A stretch of DNA of 64,000 nucleotides, taken from Nonomuraea thailandensis. GTDB taxonomy: Bacteria; Actinomycetota; Actinomycetes; Streptosporangiales; Streptosporangiaceae. Below, one piece after another: positions 62,597 to 64,000 of this stretch. Location of the stretch: positions 5,043,501-5,107,500 of the forward strand of contig NZ_JAMZEB010000002.1 in NCBI RefSeq assembly GCF_024172165.1, given 5' to 3'. Under the pieces are notes generated by a model. The model saw nothing but the letters and a program-made list of their open reading frames with translations. It was not told where the DNA came from and did no database searches. How positions within the stretch are numbered: position 1 is the first letter of the stretch; every line of letters starts with the position of its first letter. The translations under genes were made by a program, and so were the position numbers.

Positions 62597-62841
62597 CAAG
62601 GCCCGATGAGGTCGCCGTGGCCGGCCACGCAGTCCACCCGCCTGCCTCGCCACAGCATCTTGCCCAGGCCGGCGTACCGCCCCGGAGTTGCAGACCCAAG
62701 TCTCCATGGAGTCCTAGGCAGCGCCGGCCATGGGGTGCCCGATCACCGGGGCGACACAGTGCAGGTCATGAACATTGCCGGGCATGAACATCAGCGAGGC
62801 CGGTTTCAGCGCCTGGGCCGGAAGCTTCCGGGAAACAGCCC

Positions 62842-63573
62842 TTAGTCCACGGATGAAACCGTTGGCACGGCGGAGGCGTCGTACGCCGCGATCGACCAGG
62901 CCCCGGAACGCTTGCCGAGTTTGGCGGCCAGCCGGTCGGCTGTCGTCGGGTCGGAAAGGGCATACCTCCCCTTGCACGCATCCTTGGATGGGCACGAACC
63001 GCGTCCGCGCGCGACGGGGGCATCTGGGGGGAAGACCCAGATGGTGATCTGGTGATCGCGGCCGAGCCAGCCCGGCTCGTGCGCCTTGTCCGCGAGCATG
63101 CTGAGCCCGCCGTCCGGGCCACATGTGCCGCCGGCACTGCTCGTTCCCTCATGGGTGAAGAAAATGGAGCCCGGCTTCTCACAGAAGATCACGATCTTGA
63201 TGTTCTCGCTCGTGGGACGGAACCGGAGGCGCTCTTTCGTCGCCGACCGCGGCACCGTCGTTGCCGACAGACGGTTCAGCCCTTGATAGGCGCGTGGTGG
63301 CTCTTCGAAGGCCGGCGGGGTCGTGGGCGGGGTCAGCGGCGCAGGTTCGGGCACGCCGACCAGGTTCGACACCAGCATGACCACTGTCATGACGACCGCC
63401 GCGGTGACGACGGCGGCGCCCGCCGTCCAGCCCCAGCCCCATCGCCGGCGCGGGCGGGGTTGACGTGCCCCGGCCTTGCCGGCGATCAGCCGCGCACGGG
63501 CCCTGGCCACGGTCTCGGCTGAAGGCGGCGGTTCATCCGGGATCGCCTGGGCGAGCAGCCTGATCTCATCCAC
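62842..63573 (-). CDS. Probable membrane anti-sigma factor / CU044_5270-like protein
   Basis: 243 residues from GTG 63573. The N-terminal cytoplasmic part (DEIRLLAQAIPDEPPPSAET, then VARARARLIAGKAG) is typical of CU044_5270-type proteins paired with ECF sigma factors. One membrane segment follows at about residues 50-70 (GAAVVTAAVVMTVVMLVSNL). The outer domain has Pro-rich linkers and two Cys pairs (FCEKPG, GGTCGPDG, GSCPSKDACKG). The start overlaps the sigma gene stop by 8 bases, supporting a sigma/anti-sigma pair. No zinc-binding HxxxCxxC motif is present in the cytoplasmic part, so it may be a diverged type of anti-sigma factor. Confidence 0.8.
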   Translation of the reverse strand: MDEIRLLAQAIPDEPPPSAETVARARARLIAGKAGARQPRPRRRWGWGWTAGAAVVTAAVVMTVVMLVSNLVGVPEPAPLTPPTTPPAFEEPPRAYQGLNRLSATTVPRSATKERLRFRPTSENIKIVIFCEKPGSIFFTHEGTSSAGGTCGPDGGLSMLADKAHEPGWLGRDHQITIWVFPPDAPVARGRGSCPSKDACKGRYALSDPTTADRLAAKLGKRSGAWSIAAYDASAVPTVSSVD

Positions 63574-64000
63574 CGTGCGTCTCCTTCAGCGGGTTGACGT
63601 CGCCTAGTGCCTTGCGAAGCTGCTTGCGTGCCCGGTTGAGCCGGGACGCGACGGTGCCATAAGGAATTTTCAGGGCGGCTGCGACTTCCTGGTGGGTCAA
63701 TTCGCCCAGCGCCACCAGCAGCACCACGTCCCGGTCGCCGCTGTTCAGACCGGCAAGCGCCGCCGCGAGCCTGCCAGTGAGCCTTCCAGCCGTGACACGC
63801 GTAAGCGTCGTGTCCTCGTGGCTTTGCGCCTCGCGTTCTGAGGTCCGGCTGAGCGCTCTCCATCTGCGGATCTCGCTACGGCGGTGTCTCGAGATGAGCT
63901 TCGTGGCGATACCGTACAGCCAAGGTCTGACCTCGCCGCGCGAGGATTCATATCCCCCTCCGGCAGCGATGAGAAAGACCTCGCCCGCCAGGTCGTCGGC
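63566..64000 (-). CDS. ECF RNA polymerase sigma factor (5' end outside window)
   Basis: 144 C-terminal residues are visible; the start lies past base 64000. Region 2 is partly present (ADDLAGEVFLIA, then VRPWLYGIATKLISRHRRSE). Region 4 is complete: GLNSGDRDVVLLVALGELTH, QEVAAALKIPYGTVASRLNR and ARKQLRKAL. This is a group 4 (ECF) sigma factor of the SigE-like kind common in actinomycetes, probably controlled by the membrane protein encoded immediately downstream. Confidence 0.92.
   Translation of the reverse strand, partial: ADDLAGEVFLIAAGGGYESSRGEVRPWLYGIATKLISRHRRSEIRRWRALSRTSEREAQSHEDTTLTRVTAGRLTGRLAAALAGLNSGDRDVVLLVALGELTHQEVAAALKIPYGTVASRLNRARKQLRKALGDVNPLKETHGG

Overview
This is a high-GC actinomycete chromosome segment. 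The third-codon GC bias, GTG/TTG starts, ATGA/TGATG gene overlaps, large ATP-binding LuxR (LAL) and SARP regulators, an ABC sugar importer without its own ATPase, and many Tat or lipoprotein signals all point to a filamentous actinobacterium such as a member of Streptosporangiaceae, Pseudonocardiaceae or Streptomycetaceae. That placement is inferred; no rRNA or marker gene is present to fix the genus. I saw no tRNA, rRNA, CRISPR array or intact insertion sequence.

Layout. Positions 1-3482 (minus strand) hold a YbaB-like protein, a small helical protein and a very large secreted-type protein cut by the window edge. The large protein has a CpnT-like N-terminus, a perfect Nudix box and what looks like the beginning of an ADP-ribosyltransferase domain, so this looks like a type VII secretion effector module. 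Positions 3573-13741 are mixed: a LacI remnant, an anchored alpha/beta hydrolase, a TrmO-like protein, a frameshifted hydrolase, a LAL regulator, a two-gene exported metal/YtkA-like operon, and an HXXEE/SDR/carboxymuconolactone-decarboxylase operon whose SDR lacks the catalytic Tyr.

Positions 14302-39875 form the main object, a candidate biosynthetic gene cluster of about 25.6 kb, all on the plus strand. It begins with a one-module KS-AT-ACP polyketide synthase, a TetR repressor flanked by matching palindromes and an orphan NarL-type response regulator. A tightly packed 15-gene run follows: class III aminotransferase, GMC oxidoreductase, MFS exporter, ThDP enzyme, FSA-type transaldolase, GT-A glycosyltransferase, HAD phosphatase, class II aldolase fused to a degenerate SDR, a beta-propeller protein fused to a degenerate ThDP enzyme, TreT-like glycosyltransferase, aldo-keto reductase, GH13 enzyme, alditol oxidase, CysD and CysN. 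The set suggests an aminated, glycosylated and possibly sulfated polyketide-sugar hybrid. I do not recognise the combination as a known pathway. A Tat-exported protein follows.

Positions 41641-50384 (minus strand) hold a secreted protein, two formylglycine-type sulfatases, a sugar ABC importer (binding lipoprotein, YesL-like protein, two permeases) and a LacI regulator. A perfect LacI-type operator, TTAGATCGATCTAA, lies in front of the operon. This looks like a sulfated-glycan utilisation locus.

Positions 50504-54178 are a gene graveyard (MFS, ricin-lectin, M24 peptidase, MFS and LuxR-HTH remnants) interrupted by one intact NADH-dehydrogenase-like flavoprotein. After it come an ABC exporter pair (54290-56577), a 924-residue SARP regulator (56984-59758), a methyltransferase (60388-61098), a secreted protein paralogous to the one at 41641, and an ECF sigma factor with its putative anti-sigma partner running off the right edge.
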